Origin: Ditylenchus dipsaci
Lineage: Eukaryota; Nematoda; Chromadorea; Rhabditida; Anguinidae
Reading direction: 5' to 3'
Length of the DNA stretch: 64,000 nucleotides
Assembly (NCBI GenBank): GCA_004194705.1
Contig: SADC01001312.1
Coordinates: 1 to 64,000, forward strand
Part shown: positions 10,750-22,153 of the stretch, in pieces
How positions within the stretch are numbered: position 1 is the stretch's first letter
Layout of the letters: the number at the start of each line of letters is the position of its first letter
Notes under the pieces: model-generated
Seen by the model: the letters and a program-made list of their open reading frames with translations, nothing else
The model's database searches: none
Told to the model about the DNA's origin: nothing
Position numbers and translations under genes: made by a program

Positions 10750-11510
10750 TTTGGCGCTACCGGAGTATACCCCCCCCCCCCCAAATGAAATTTTTTTAAA
10801 GTGTTTCCAAACCCCCTATATCGACCTAAAATTGCCTCTGAAGCTCGAAAAAGGCATTATTTTGTGTGTCTAGTCAATAAAAAATTGAGTTTTGGCACAC
10901 CACCCAAATATACCTATTTTGACCATTTTGAAGGGATTTAGGGCCATATTAGGGTGGGAAAGGACCAAAAAAGAGCCAATTTAGTGTGAAAAGGAAAATG
11001 TTGAACATAGTTTTGTTGACTGGGGCCTACGCATAAATAAACTCTGGTATGCATCCAGAGTCACTTTCGAGTGATTTGCGTCTAAGGTATGTGGGTGTGC
11101 GCATCTCAACCCCAAGCAACCAAGCCCCTGCGCCCCCTTCGGGAATACTCTATGGGAATCCTTCGCCCTATCCTGCGCTATCCCTATCCTGCGCCCCTTC
11201 GGGGGCGCAGGGGCTTGGTTGGTTAGAGATGCGCGCACTCACATACCTTAGACATAATTCCGAGAAGACTCTTGAACAAAAATGCATTTAGAGACTATTT
11301 TTGCCCAGCTCCAGTGACCAAAACATGCAAAACAGGCAAATGGTCGAAATTTCAAAATGTCCAAAACTCAGTTTTTTATTAACCAGAACTCAAAATAATG
11401 TCTTTTTTGAACTCCCGAGGCATTTTGGGTCGATATAGGGTGTTTAAAAACACTTTAAAAAAATTTTCATTTGGGGGGGGGGTATACTGCGGTAGGGTCG
11501 AAATTTTCAA
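10750..11510. repeat. Foldback with poly-C border and GC hairpin core
   Basis: The left end CTACCGGAGTATACC and the following C-run are inverted at 11478-11505 (G-run, GGTATACTGCGGTAG). The arms share AAGTGTTTCCAAA, CTATATCGACCTAAAATG-type sequence and the pair TTGAGTTTTGG / CCAAAACTCAG. The centre (10990-11290) is the GC hairpin module around GCGCCCCTTCGGGGGCGCAG. Further arms of this family are at 1868-2000 and 43085-43350. Confidence 0.8.
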
Positions 11511-12585
11511 TGAATCGAATCGAAAAACCCGAAAGTTTTTTGATCCTCTGTATCAGTTAACGTGTTTCAGTGCACAAACTGGCTTTCTAATATAGCATCT
11601 AAATACGGCGGTTATTAAAAAAGCTAGAATGTTACTCAAACTAGTTTTTTTTACATAACTGTTCTGAACTTAAAGACCTTGAGTCTAGGGTAGCTAGTCT
11701 AAAAATTTGTCTCATTGTTTAAAAAAACAAATCAACACAACTACTTAAATAGACAAACACTCGTGTTTACATATCATTTCGGACTTTGGCTTCCAGAAAA
11801 TCACTTAAGACTTTTTTGGCTTTCAAAAATTACTTTAGGCTTGGATATGGATTTTTTCTGGTGCAAAAAAATATCTTTTTGGTGCAAAAAGATTTTTTTT
11901 GGTGCAAAAAAATTTGGTGCAAAAAAGCTCTTTTTTGGTGCAAATTGAATCTTTTTTGGTGCAAAAAGATTTTATTTTGGTGCAAATCGCCGTGGTGCAA
12001 ATTGAATTTTTTTTGGTGCAAATAATTTTCTTTTTGGTGCAAATTGAATTCTTTTGGTGCAAATCGTATTCTTCCTGGATAATATATTTTTGTCCGTATA
12101 TACTCGTTTTTGCCCATCGCGTATTTTTTTTTTCCTGTAGGTTTTGAATGGCCGTAGAATATCCGTTTTTGCCCGTAGATTTCTCTTTTTCTGTTTTTTT
12201 CTGCCCGAAGATTTTAAAATTTTGCGGAATTCAAATTTTATGGTCAGAAAAGGACTTGGTTTGCTCAGAATCCCACCCCAGAGTGACCAAGTTTGTTTTT
12301 TGGGAATTTATTTAAGGGGAGTAAACTTATTGCGAAAATTAGATTGCGCGCATCAGAATCTCTTTTCGATAGGCTCAATCTCTCAGAATCCGTATTCCGC
12401 CATTTAGAACCAACTTTATTATTGGTTCAGGGTACCTAAATACTAGTTGGTAATGGTTTTAAAGGGTGAGGTATACTTCATATACGCAGTGCCTAAGTCA
12501 CAGGTTTGACTACCACTGGCTGCACACCTTTGTTCTCTCCTTTTATTCACAAGTTTAGTGTCAAAATGATCCTCACACTCTTGAC

Positions 12586-13213
12586 TAGTGATGGTCGCGG
12601 GGCGGGACCCGCGCGGGTAACCCGCCCCGCCCCGCACGATTTTGGCAATTTTTGAAAACCCGCCCGCGCCCCGCAGTTGGAAATTTTTTTGAACCCGCCC
12701 CGCAAACCCGCACGCGGGGTAGAACCCGCGCGGTTGCCCCGCACTACTTTTTTCAGCAAACACTGGATAAAACCAATTGTTAAAGTTTGCGAGCATGAGT
12801 CATAATAGAGAAATTTCATATACATACGTGTATGTACTCGTTATGTCTCTGTTATTTTTAGAATGTCTGCTCTCGTTTGGAAGCTTGCTCTTTTTGAGAA
12901 ATGGAGGGATCCGATTTTGATTTTTTCTTGCAAGGCTCTCCCGTTGATTAACTACAGTTATTAATCACATTTGTTGTTATGGTTGTATAAAGAAATTTCA
13001 CTTGTTCAATTGAATAATTAATTTTTTTTAAGTGTTCTTTCGTTCTACCCGCAATTAAACGCGGGACCCGCGCGGACCGCAAGAAAAATTTTTTAACCCG
13101 CCCCGCGCCCCGCACTTGAAAAATTTCTAAAACCCGCCCCGCAAACCCGCACGCAAAATTTTAGCACCCAAAACCCGCCCCGCAAACCCGCAATAGCCGA
13201 ATGGCCATCACTA
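12586..13213. mobile_element. hAT-like MITE with CCCGC-rich subterminal repeats, 8-bp TSD
   Basis: TSD CTCTTGAC at 12578-12585 and 13214-13221; ends TAGTGATGG and CCATCACTA. Subterminal zones 12595-12745 and 13050-13195 are packed with CCCGCCCCGC and ACCCGCGCGG. The 8-bp duplication, the TAG/CAG-like terminus and GC-rich subterminal motifs are typical of hAT elements. No transposase. GC content is far above the surroundings. Confidence 0.8.
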
Positions 13214-14283
13214 CTCTTGACTATCCAACAAGATTATAAGAGTATGCTTTTACTCCTACTGAAGCTTGTATTCGGGCTGAAGTAGGCTAAATTTCCGAAA
13301 TCGACGGTTTTCAGGGTTTTCTTTGATTAGTTACATTGAAATTTTTCTATCTTCTACAAGTCACACTTTTTATATACCAAAATGTGGCCGAAATCTAGGC
13401 TTTCATTTGAGCTATCAAATAGAAGGAAGTTAGTGTGAAGTTGAATCTAAAATTCAAAAAACATCCAACGATTTCCAATTCCATGCACTCCCACCCAGGG
13501 CTGTCACCCAAAATTTTCGAGATTCCCCAAAATTTGTTGTTACCCCAGAATTCCCCAAAATTTGTTCTGGAACTGACGTTTTTCGGAAATTGAGGCAGTT
13601 TCTGACAGCAAAGCAGTGCAGTTAATGATTGCGATCCATTTCTCGACAGTTTTCGACCCTAGAAGTAAGTAAACTTAATATAAAAAGAAAGGTGTGAGCC
13701 TAGCGGGATGAAAACTGTCGATTTAGGGCGATGCGTACATAAAGTATACCCCCCCCCTCATTGAGTTCTTCTAAATGTCGGAATCCGGATTCTGAGAGAT
13801 TGAGCCATCGAAAAGGGATTCTGAGAGATTGAGCCTATCGAAAAGGGATTCTGATGCGCGCAATCTAATTTTCGCAATAAGTTTACTCCCCTTCAATAAA
13901 TTCCTAAAAAACAAACTTGGCCACTCTGGGGTGGGATTCTGAGCAAACCAAGTCCTTTTCTGACCATAAAATTTGAATTTCCGCAAAATTTTAAAATCTT
14001 CAGGCAGAAAAAAATAGAAAAAGAGAAATCCACGGGCAAAAACGGATATTCTACGGCCATTGAAAACCTACAGGCAAAAAAAAATACGCGATGGGCAAAA
14101 ACGAGTATTATACGGACAAAAAAATATTATCCAGAAAGAATACGATTTGCACCAAAAAGAATTCAATTTGCACCAAAAAGAATACTATTTGCACCAAAAA
14201 GAATTCAATTTGCAGCAAAAAGAAAATTATTTGCACCAAAAAAATTCAATTTGCACCACGGCGATTTGCACCCAAATAAAATC

Positions 14284-15874
14284 GGCTGTACCCCGAAATT
14301 TAAGCGGCGATTTGCTAAGTGGTCGATTTGCTAAGCGGTCGTTTTGCTAAGAAAAAAAATTTAAGCGCGAATTTGCTAAGAATTCACAATTTAAGCGCCA
14401 ATTTGCTAAATGGTCGTTTTGCTAAGAATTTTTTTGCTAAGTAGTTGTTTTGATAAAGATCTTGTTTGTTAAGCTACATCTTCTTCAGTTCGGCTTAATT
14501 TCGGGGTACAGACCTTAAAACCCAACGGTTCAATCTAAAATCATGTTCTAAAACGGTTTTAATTGAATCGGGGTCTCCTACTCTGGACTGATTGCACCCA
14601 GAGGGATTCGAACCAGTAACTTTGGTGATGAGTATATGGACCTCTTCGCCAAGTAAACACTCAAAATTACGATAAAAAAGGTATGCACCCAGGTGGATGC
14701 GAACCAGCATCCTCGGCGGTGGCTATCCAAGTGGTCGTCCACTTGGATCAAAAATTTTTTTTACGTTTTCGGTTTCCAAATCATTTTTTATGCACTAATT
14801 CGAGCACCCTGAAAATGGTTTGACAGTGGTAAAATCACGTTTTATCGATAAATTTAGAGTTATTGCTAACGATTTATCAAAATCAAGAATTCACGATAAC
14901 TCAAAAATTTCTCGATAAAACGTGATTTTACCACTGTCAAACCATTTTCAGGGTGCTCGAATTAGTGCAGAAAAATGATTTGGAAACCGAAAACGTAAAA
15001 AAATTTGATCCAAGTGGACGACCACTTGGATAGCCACCGCCGAGGATGCTGGTTCGAATCCACCTGGGTGCACACTTTATTTTTTACCGTAATTTCAGAT
15101 ATAAAAAGACTAACGTTTGACCTTTCAGGTCATTTGGGTGAATATACCCCTACTCTTGAGCTGCCTGGATAACAACCTGTCCAGGTGGTACTCAACCCTA
15201 GATTTGAGATCGGGTAGGTGAAATCGCACTTTTGTCTCATCAAGTCCAATTATTCACAATTTTTTTTGGTTGGAAAAATAGATTTTTTTATTCAAATTAT
15301 CTTTTTCATTTTTAAGACATCCAGGTGCATCCACCTGGTCAGGTGATACCTACACCAGGTATTGAAGTTGGAGTGTGTAAAATCGCAACTTTGGGCTTGA
15401 CAACCCAATTCCCCACACAATTTCAAGTTAGAAAAAATGGCTTATTTTTTACTTTTAAGAAATTTTAATCTTTCAGGTTTGGGTTTGGTTGGGTATTTAG
15501 GGTGGTTTTAGGGTACTTGAGGTGGTTTAGAATGGTTTGTGGTAGTTTGGACACAATCTGAAAATATCAATTTACCTAGATCCCATATTCAAATCAGTAA
15601 AAAACAAAAAAATTGGCCGAAAAATGACCGTCGGAAAAATCTCTAATCCCCTACCAGAACATTGAGAAAAAGAAAAGTATAAAAAGGCAGAAAAGTTCTT
15701 AACACAAATCGGGATTTAAGAAAAGAATGCCTTAGCAAGTATATTCTTAGCAAATGGGCGCCTTAACAAAAAAATTCTTAGCAATTTGTCGCTTAGCAAA
15801 AAAAATTCTTGGCAAAACGACGCTTAGCAAATCGACCACTTAGCAAAATGCCGCTTAAATTTCGGGGTACAGCC
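14284..15874. mobile_element. Tandem-arm element, unit GCTAAG, 8-bp TSD
   Basis: The perfect duplication ATAAAATC lies at 14276-14283 and 15875-15882. The ends are GGCTGTACCCCGAAATTT and its exact complement. Both arms are arrays of TTTGCTAAG/TGGTCG-like units (14300-14480 and 15700-15860). It splits the right arm of the 11843-17261 element and so is younger than it. A second inverted copy of the end at 14495-14513 suggests a solo short form inside it. The interior holds a tRNA-tagged CCAAGTGG foldback and no gene. Confidence 0.85.
14676..15072. repeat. Complete CCAAGTGG foldback with B-box flanks
   Basis: The outer arms TGCACCCAGGTGGATGCGAA and GGTTCGAATCCACCTGGGTG carry a B-box match. The inner arms start CCAAGTGGTCGTCCACTTGG and run through GATCAAA, TTTTTTACGTTTTCGG, and TTATCGATAAA near the centre. 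Arms are about 150 bp and nearly perfect. Confidence 0.85.
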
Positions 15875-15951
15875 ATAAAATCTTTTTGCACCAAAAAGAT
15901 CATATTTGCACCAAAAAAGATTCAATTTGCCACCAAAAAAGAGCTTTTTTG

Positions 15952-17161
15952 GGCAGGAGTGCACTATACCGCGTAGCCCAAAACTGTCTTAAAGCGTGTT
16001 TTTTTGATGTGTGAGCAATTAAAACATACTTAAAACGTGTTTTTAGAGTGCGAAGGCCATTTTGGAAAAAAAAAAATTGACCAAAATTTGACTTTTTGCC
16101 TTGGGGACCAAGGTAAACCACCTGGAGAGGGATTTTTTACCTCGTTTTTCTTACTGAGACTGGGCAAAAAAGAGTCTCTAGACGCATTTTTTGATCGAGA
16201 GCGTTGCTCGGATTCATCTCCAAGGTAAGTGAGTGCGCGCATCTCTAACTCCAAGCCCCCTACGCCCCCTCCGGGGGCGTAGGGGCTTGGGGGCTTGGAG
16301 TTGAGATGCGCACACACACATACCTTAGAGACCAAACACTCGAAAAACTCTGGATGCATAAAAACAATGTGCATGCCAGAGTTTTTTATGCGGTAGATCC
16401 CTGCAAGGAAACCTATGTTCAAGATCTTCTTCTTTTGAGGAGTGGCTCCTACTCAGGCTAAAGTTAATGTTGGTTTTAGCTGTAAGGGTTCTGAATTCGA
16501 TTCTTAAATAACCTCTCCAGGTGGTTTACTTGTTCCCCCAAGGCAAAAAGTCAAATTTTTGGTCAAAAATTTTTTTCCAAAAATGCCTTCCGCACTCTAA
16601 AAACACGTTTTAGTATGTTTTAATTGCTCACACATCAAAAAACACGCTTTAAAGGGCATGCCGTCCGACACGGAAAAGACCAGCACTTTTTTTCTTTCTC
16701 GATCAGTTTCACACGCATCCGCATTCAGATTTTTTAAGTGCTGCCGTTTTAAAAGTAGTATAGGGTCATTATTAGATTGACGCAAAACGACTGAAAAAAT
16801 AGAACGATTCAAAAAAATTCCCCGCCTTACTTTTGAAACGCACGGGCATGCCCTTTAGCCAGGTTTGGGCTACACTATATGCCGGCACTACCAGAATTAA
16901 CACAATTGATTATGCACAATGATTATGACGCAAATCGATTATAACACGATTAGTTCTCATGGCTCTTTAGGAAATATTTGTTATCCGTGTCTGCATTTCT
17001 ATTTCGTACACTACGTTAAACACGCTTGCTATTACATACAATTTATTGCAAACACGGCTCATTGTGGCCGAAAACTCGGGTCTAGTTATAACAATTGTGT
17101 AAATCAATTTGTGCTATAATCAATTGTGTTAATTTCTGGTAGTGCCTAATGCACTTTAGCC
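15952..17161. mobile_element. Second insertion in the GGTGCAAA arm, 7-8 bp TSD
   Basis: CTTTTTTG (15944-15951) and CTTTTTG (17162-17168) flank it. The ends are GGCAGGAGTGCACTATACC and GGTAGTGCC...GCACTTTAGCC. The interior contains a foldback (16000-16660, arms with AAAACACGTTTTAGTATG) around the GC hairpin core (16200-16330). It also has a zone of CAATTGATTATG / ATAATCAATTGTG repeats at 16895-17135. No gene seen. Confidence 0.6.
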
Positions 17162-17366
17162 CTTTTTGCACCAATTTTTTTGCACCAAAAAAAATCTTTT
17201 TGCACCAAAAAATATTTTTTGCACCAAAAGAAATTTTATGCACCAGAAAAAATCCATATCCTTGGCTTGTGTTTTCTGGAAATTATTTCAGACTTTTCTT
17301 TCAGCAATTACTTCGACTTTGCTTTTCCATGTGTACACATTCTCCATGTGTATAAAGGTACCTTAA

Positions 17367-17572
17367 AGGGGCATGCCCACGCTATAAGAGGTTGCCCGGG
17401 AATTCGAATTTTTTTCCTGATCATGAAGTTCTGTACGATTTTTCAATTGGTTTCTAACAAAACAAGCCTAGATTTAATTTTATGTGGTTTGTTCCAAGTT
17501 GAAAATGCGTACAAAAGTTCAATGATCAGGAAATTTAAATTCCCGGGACCACCTCTTATAGCGTGGTATGCC
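17367..17572. mobile_element. TTAA palindrome (MITE)
   Basis: TTAA at 17363-17366 and 17573-17576; arms AGGGGCATGCCCACGCTATA and its complement. The inner arms carry the family core TTTCTAACAAAACAAGCC. Confidence 0.75.
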
Positions 17573-17609
17573 TTAAGACTACAGAGATTCATTAATAATG
17601 GATCAAATC

Positions 17610-17705
17610 AATAACCGAAATTTTCGATTAATCGAATTCGATAGTCGAATTTTTCGATTAATGAGTGCGATTAATCGATTTCGATTAATCGAATCGACAA
17701 CCCTA
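17610..17705. repeat. CGATTAATCGAA array, probable hAT end
   Basis: Five clustered copies of TCGATTAATCGAAT-type sequence end in GTCGATTCG-complement followed by ACAACCCTA. Such arrays next to TAGGGTTGTC are seen at ends of hAT elements. The other end was not found. Confidence 0.45.
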
Positions 17706-18135
17706 CACCAAATGCTATAAAATTAAAATTTTATAGAGATTGGTCAGCCATGGTGATCCACGTTCTCAAAATCAACAATAAATTTTTAATTTCGTAGCTC
17801 TATGATCAGGTTTCTCGAAAGCTTCGTATATAAATTGCAAAAATTACTCTTTTACGCTTTTTATCACTTTCTACCCTTTTATCTCCATTTTTACTGGCCA
17901 CAACCATCGCTTCTGAAAATAGGTTGCGTTGACGTTATGTACCTTTTGTCCCATATTGTCTCAAATCTTTTTTTTATAAAACCTCAGAAAAAGTGCTCTA
18001 ATATCAGTCCAGTCCCAGATTACCCCGCAAAAAGTGCGTAAAACATTATCAGTCCGTCCTACATTACGCTGGCCTACCCCTAAGCCTAAGGCCTTAGTAT
18101 TTAGAACGAAGGGTAGCTTCAGAATGGGACAAAAG
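17706..18135. other. Spacer before the MOV10-like gene
   Basis: No coding sequence is convincing. 18055-18120 (ACGCTGGCCTAC, AAGCCTAAGG) repeats at 31790-31850, so it is a dispersed repeat. Confidence 0.4.
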
Positions 18136-21100
18136 TACATAACGTTGATACCCCGAAAAAAGTGCTTTCTGTTGCTATTGATCCACCTGTTTTTAGTGCT
18201 GCTTCATTCCAATTTGCTTGATTCCACAAAGAAATACCTACAGAAATGGCTACAAGAGTAAGTTTTTAGTTAAAAAAATGTTAAAAATATAGTGAAACCT
18301 CTTACTTTAGGAATTAAACTTCAGTCCGTTCGAGTTAAGAAAAATGATGTTTGAGCTCGAAGTCAATGAAACAGTAGATATAGGGTCACTGAAAGCTTCT
18401 TTTATTGAAAAAATCAGGTCCCACCACACAGATAAGGGTGGAAATGCTGAAAAGGCCAAGGTAGGTTTATTTTAAAACCGAGAATGCTTATCCCGTTAAT
18501 TTTTGAGTCATTTGTAATTTAACATTTTATGATGCATATTAATTGCAGGAGTTGACAAGAGCCTACCGTATTTTGAAGAATTACCTGGAAGCCAAAATTC
18601 GTCTGCCAGTCCGCGGAGACTTTCCAAATCAGTATTCTCATCCGTCAGACAATTACAGAAGTGCATCCAGACGAAATTATCAAGGTCAATCTACAGCTTC
18701 AGATGGGTTTGATGATTTTGGAGACTTCCAGCAGCCTAACCGAAGAAGAAGAAAAGGAGGAGGCGGCTTTCCACAGCGTGACCACCAAAGTGGTAGAGGT
18801 CCGCAATTTGAACAAGATGGCCCTGGGGAGGATAACGAAGAAGAATTTCCGTCAGCTGATGCTCGGTTTCATTTACATATTTTTCCCTGACTTTTAGTTG
18901 TTAGTCCTGTTGATTTTCAGCCCAGTATTTATCAACGGGTACACTTACGACACAGAAGACTACAGTAGTTTTGATGATCCCATGGAAAAGGCTAGTAGCT
19001 CATCCACTGAAAGAATGCGCAAGTAAAGTTTACCTCACATTTACTTGTAAACGATAGTCACAATTTATTTCAGAGTTCGTGGTGGTCTCATTTTGCAAAT
19101 GGATTTTCTGAGAAACGCTATCCTGGAGGAAGAGTATGAGGAAATTGGAAAGCTCGGCGATGAAAACGCTATGTACATGAACCCGTTATTCACAGTCAGT
19201 CAAATTATTCCTCTTTTTAGTTTAATGAAATTATTCTAGCCATTGTTGGAAAAGCTCAAGTGTTTGGAAGAAGATGTTTACAGTTTCACGGAGAAAATGA
19301 AAGTTTTCGTGAATTTGGATTGGGCTTGCAGTGAAGTATCTTTTAATTCTTGTATCAAGCAAGCTGATCACTCAGTATTCTTTTTTAGGAGATTCAAAGC
19401 AAAGCCATCGTTAAGAAAGTGAAATTGCTGCCGGTAGAAAATGATGATACGGGTTCTCTTTTTACAATCACCATTCCGCTCAATCAATTCGAAGCTGAAA
19501 CGTTTTCTCCGGGGTTGCATGTTGATGTACGCTCAAGTAATGAAACAAGGCTATTTGCTTCTGTAAGTTTGATGCTGATAGTATGTCCTACTAAACCGAA
19601 AGTTTAAACAATTAATTGCAGGCTCTGGTTGATGACGTGGATGAGAAGGAAAGAAAAGTGGTTTTGTTCTTCCTTGACCCCATGCGCATGCACACGCTTT
19701 TGGCTGTTTCTCGTGTAAGCTCCCAAATAATTTCCTACTAATGGCTTTTCTTAATTCAACTTTTTTAAGTACGTCGACATTAGTATCAATGCATCTGCCT
19801 TTGTATTCCGCTCGCTTATTCGCTCGATTGATCATGTGCAGACTAGGCAGATGACAATTTGGTGTTTCCCTCTTTGAGTTTTACTGAGGTTTTACCCTTA
19901 TTTGTCTCTGCGTTTGTTTTCAAATAATTGTGAAGAATTTTTTAGCCGTTTGATCAGTTTGAAGCTAGAAGACGCTGCTATCGAACAGATGGATTTTTCA
20001 CAAGCGGATGGTTTCAACATGGATCAGAAAAAGGCGTATATTCGATTGTAAACCGGTCCAGCCAACCATATCCATTCATTCTATTCGCCCTCCAGGTTGT
20101 TCAGTTTTTTCGGCAATTATCATCAATTTTTTTCAGGAACTGGTAAGACTATAACGCTAGTGGAATCGATTTGTCACATTGTAAAGCAGTCCAAGGAGAA
20201 CAGAGTGCTAGTATGTACGCCTTCTAAAATGGCCGGTAATTTTCTTTAGCATCTTTTATATTTTGTTGCAGAGTAACATTTTTTTAGCCGATAACTTTGC
20301 TGAAGCGCTCGTTGACAGGGAAGCAATCGATCCCAAATACATTTTCCGGATGCATTCTCTGTCCACATCGCCATGGTAGGGCCAAGAAATTGGACAAGAT
20401 TACTTATCTTCCGTAAGTTTGTATATGATTTCGTTCTGGGTATGATTCTCACAATATTTCTTTTCAGGAAGAGGGCAGGAACAAGTTTTACGGCATCCAC
20501 CCAGAAGCAATTTGAAGGTGTTTCGTGTAATCATCTGCACTCTGTCTACAAGTAGTTATTTAATCTCGGTGGGATTGCGCGGATTTTTCACGTATGTCGT
20601 TTTAATCAGTTTCAATAGTCTTCAATAGTGTCTGATAAAAATCGAATGCATTTTATTACAGTCACATCCTAGTGGACGAAGCTGGTCAGGCTACAGAGGC
20701 TGATACATGGTACCAATTGGTGGTCTAGCTACTCCTAACACTTCAGTTATTTTGGCTGGTGATCCGAAACAACTAGGTTGGCACTTTTTGAGTGATTTTA
20801 TTTGTGAAAGTAATTTTAGGGCCGGTTGTTAACATGCAAATTGCAAGGGATTTTGGTTTGATGTCTCAATGTTAAAAAGATTGATGGAAGTGAAGGCTAT
20901 GAGTCCGCAGATGAGTAATTTTTTCCTTGTTCCTCTATTGCTCTTTTGCAAAAGATTTTTTTTCAGTCGCTCGTTTGTAATATTGAAGCACACATACCGA
21001 TCTCATCTCAAAATTCTCAGGCCCTGCTCCTACCTTTTCTACGATAATATGCTGGTTGCCAACGAAGAAGACGAATTTCTCTATAAGCTGTGTGAGTGGC

Positions 21101-21782
21101 AGGGATTACCCAGAAGGTTAGGTCTAGTAGTCTAAAACAATTTGTATGACTTAGATTGAAATGAGCACGTTTGCAGGGCTTTCCAATCATTTTTCATTCT
21201 TCAAATGAAAGCCATGAGGAATCTGGTTATGGAAGCAACAAGTCGTTTTCGAACCCGACTGAAATTCAGGTAGTCTGTAGCTATGTGCACCGGATTCTCG
21301 CTGAAACAGACATAGAAGAGAAGGATATTGGTGTAATAAGTCCCTACAAAAATCAGGCTTGTTTCTTTTTCTATGCATTTTAGACTGGTATATTAGAGAA
21401 TTTAGGTCCTGAAGCTGCGCACTGTTCTTTCTAAGTATCCTAGGATTACCATTGATTCGGTCGAGGGTTTCAGGGCTGCGAGCGAGAGGTCATTATAATA
21501 TCTACGGTCAGAACTGAGTATCTAGGTTTCCTTCGCTGTGACCTGGTGAGGATCTTTCAGTTTTTTATAAATTCCATCACTTATTGCTAATTCAGAGACT
21601 GAATACATCGATAGTCGTGCAAAGAGTCTGCTCATAGTAGTAGAAATGACGAGCTGCTGAAGCAACATTTGTCCTGGAAGAAGTTCATATTCTACTGCAA
21701 CTTCCATGGAGGATATTTGGACAACAAGGGGAAGAATTGTACTGATCTGGCCGATGTCTACTACGATGAGAAACAAGAGTGA
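18136..21782 (+). CDS. MOV10/Armitage-type RNA helicase, multi-exon, with a J-like N-terminal region
   Basis: Superfamily 1 helicases of this group unwind RNA in small-RNA and transposon-silencing pathways. Exons are readable at about 18136-18257, 18311-18460, 18549-18865, 18921-19022, 19074-19194, 19240-19335, 19389-19562, 19622-19714, 19770-19885, 19947-20096, 20137-20235, 20272-20412, 20468-20591, 20662-20776, 20820-20914, 20967-21116, 21177-21356, 21406-21545 and 21596-21782. Helicase motifs in order: GTGKTITLVE (Walker A, 20137), FRVIICTLSTSSYL, HILVDEAGQATEAD (DEAG box, 20662), GDPKQLGPV, TYRSH, GFPIIFHS, KDIGVISPYKNQ, IIISTVRT and RLNTSIV. DEAG rather than DEAD and the GFP.IFH block identify MOV10. 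The second and third exons read IRSHHTDKGGNAEKAKELTR, like a J-domain with HTD for HPD. At least seven one-base breaks (for example FGPPG at 20090) interrupt the frame. The exact start is unclear. Confidence 0.8.
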
Positions 21783-22153
21783 AAACCATCCCATTTAAAG
21801 AGCCTTATTTAAAATTTTGTTCTGGTGATATGTGTCTTTCCGGATATGTAATGTTTTTCATGTTTGCTTAAGTATATTCGCTTATTCGATTAGTCGCTGA
21901 GTCGCTTTATGAAATCCTTTCGTGCATCAATTGCTCTTGTCTTGGTCGGTGTAGTTCATTTTGCATCAATGTCCCCACATGACATTCTCGTTACTAGTCT
22001 ACCAGAGGGTTACTATGCGTTTTCACGCATCCCACATGTGGGCCCAATTAATTTTTTTTATATATACTCGGTAAATCCTCGCTAAATTTATTTATCCTCG
22101 GTAAATTCATCTACGGTAAATATTTCCAGCAATAAATAAATCCTCTGGTAAAT
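21783..22153. other. 3' flank of the MOV10-like gene
   Basis: No AATAAA close to the stop was found. 22060-22153 contains GGTAAATTC repeats that precede the next element. Confidence 0.4.

Larger units (their letters stand above)
11843..17261. mobile_element. MULE-like element with GGTGCAAA tandem arms, host of nested insertions
   Basis: The ends are GGATATGGATTTTTTCTGG at 11843 and its exact complement ending at 17261. Flanking TTAGGCTT (left) and TTGGCTT (right) are a plausible 7-8 bp duplication with one indel. The left arm (11855-12065) has about nine units of TTTTTGGTGCAAA; 12065-12420 continues the inverted arm with TTTTTGCCCGTAG-type units and GATTGCGCGCATCAGAATC. The right arm is 13773-14283, continuing at 15883-15945 and 17162-17261. 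The right arm is split by two insertions (14284-15874 and 15952-17161), and the centre holds a hAT-like element (12586-13213). No transposase is readable. Confidence 0.7.

Noticed and set aside
11715..12147. Lys/Gln/Phe-rich open frames on both strands
   Set aside because: They are reading-through of the GGTGCAAA array, as are those at 14060-14350 and 17149-17366.
18124..18257. Signal-peptide reading of MGQKYITLIPRKK
   Set aside because: The alternative frame VDTPKKVLSVAIDPP joins in phase with the next exon, so the hydrophobic reading is probably a shadow frame, although it contains the only nearby ATG.
20137..21782. Viral or plasmid helicase origin
   Set aside because: DEAG box, GFP.IFH block and many spliced introns place it with cellular MOV10-type helicases.
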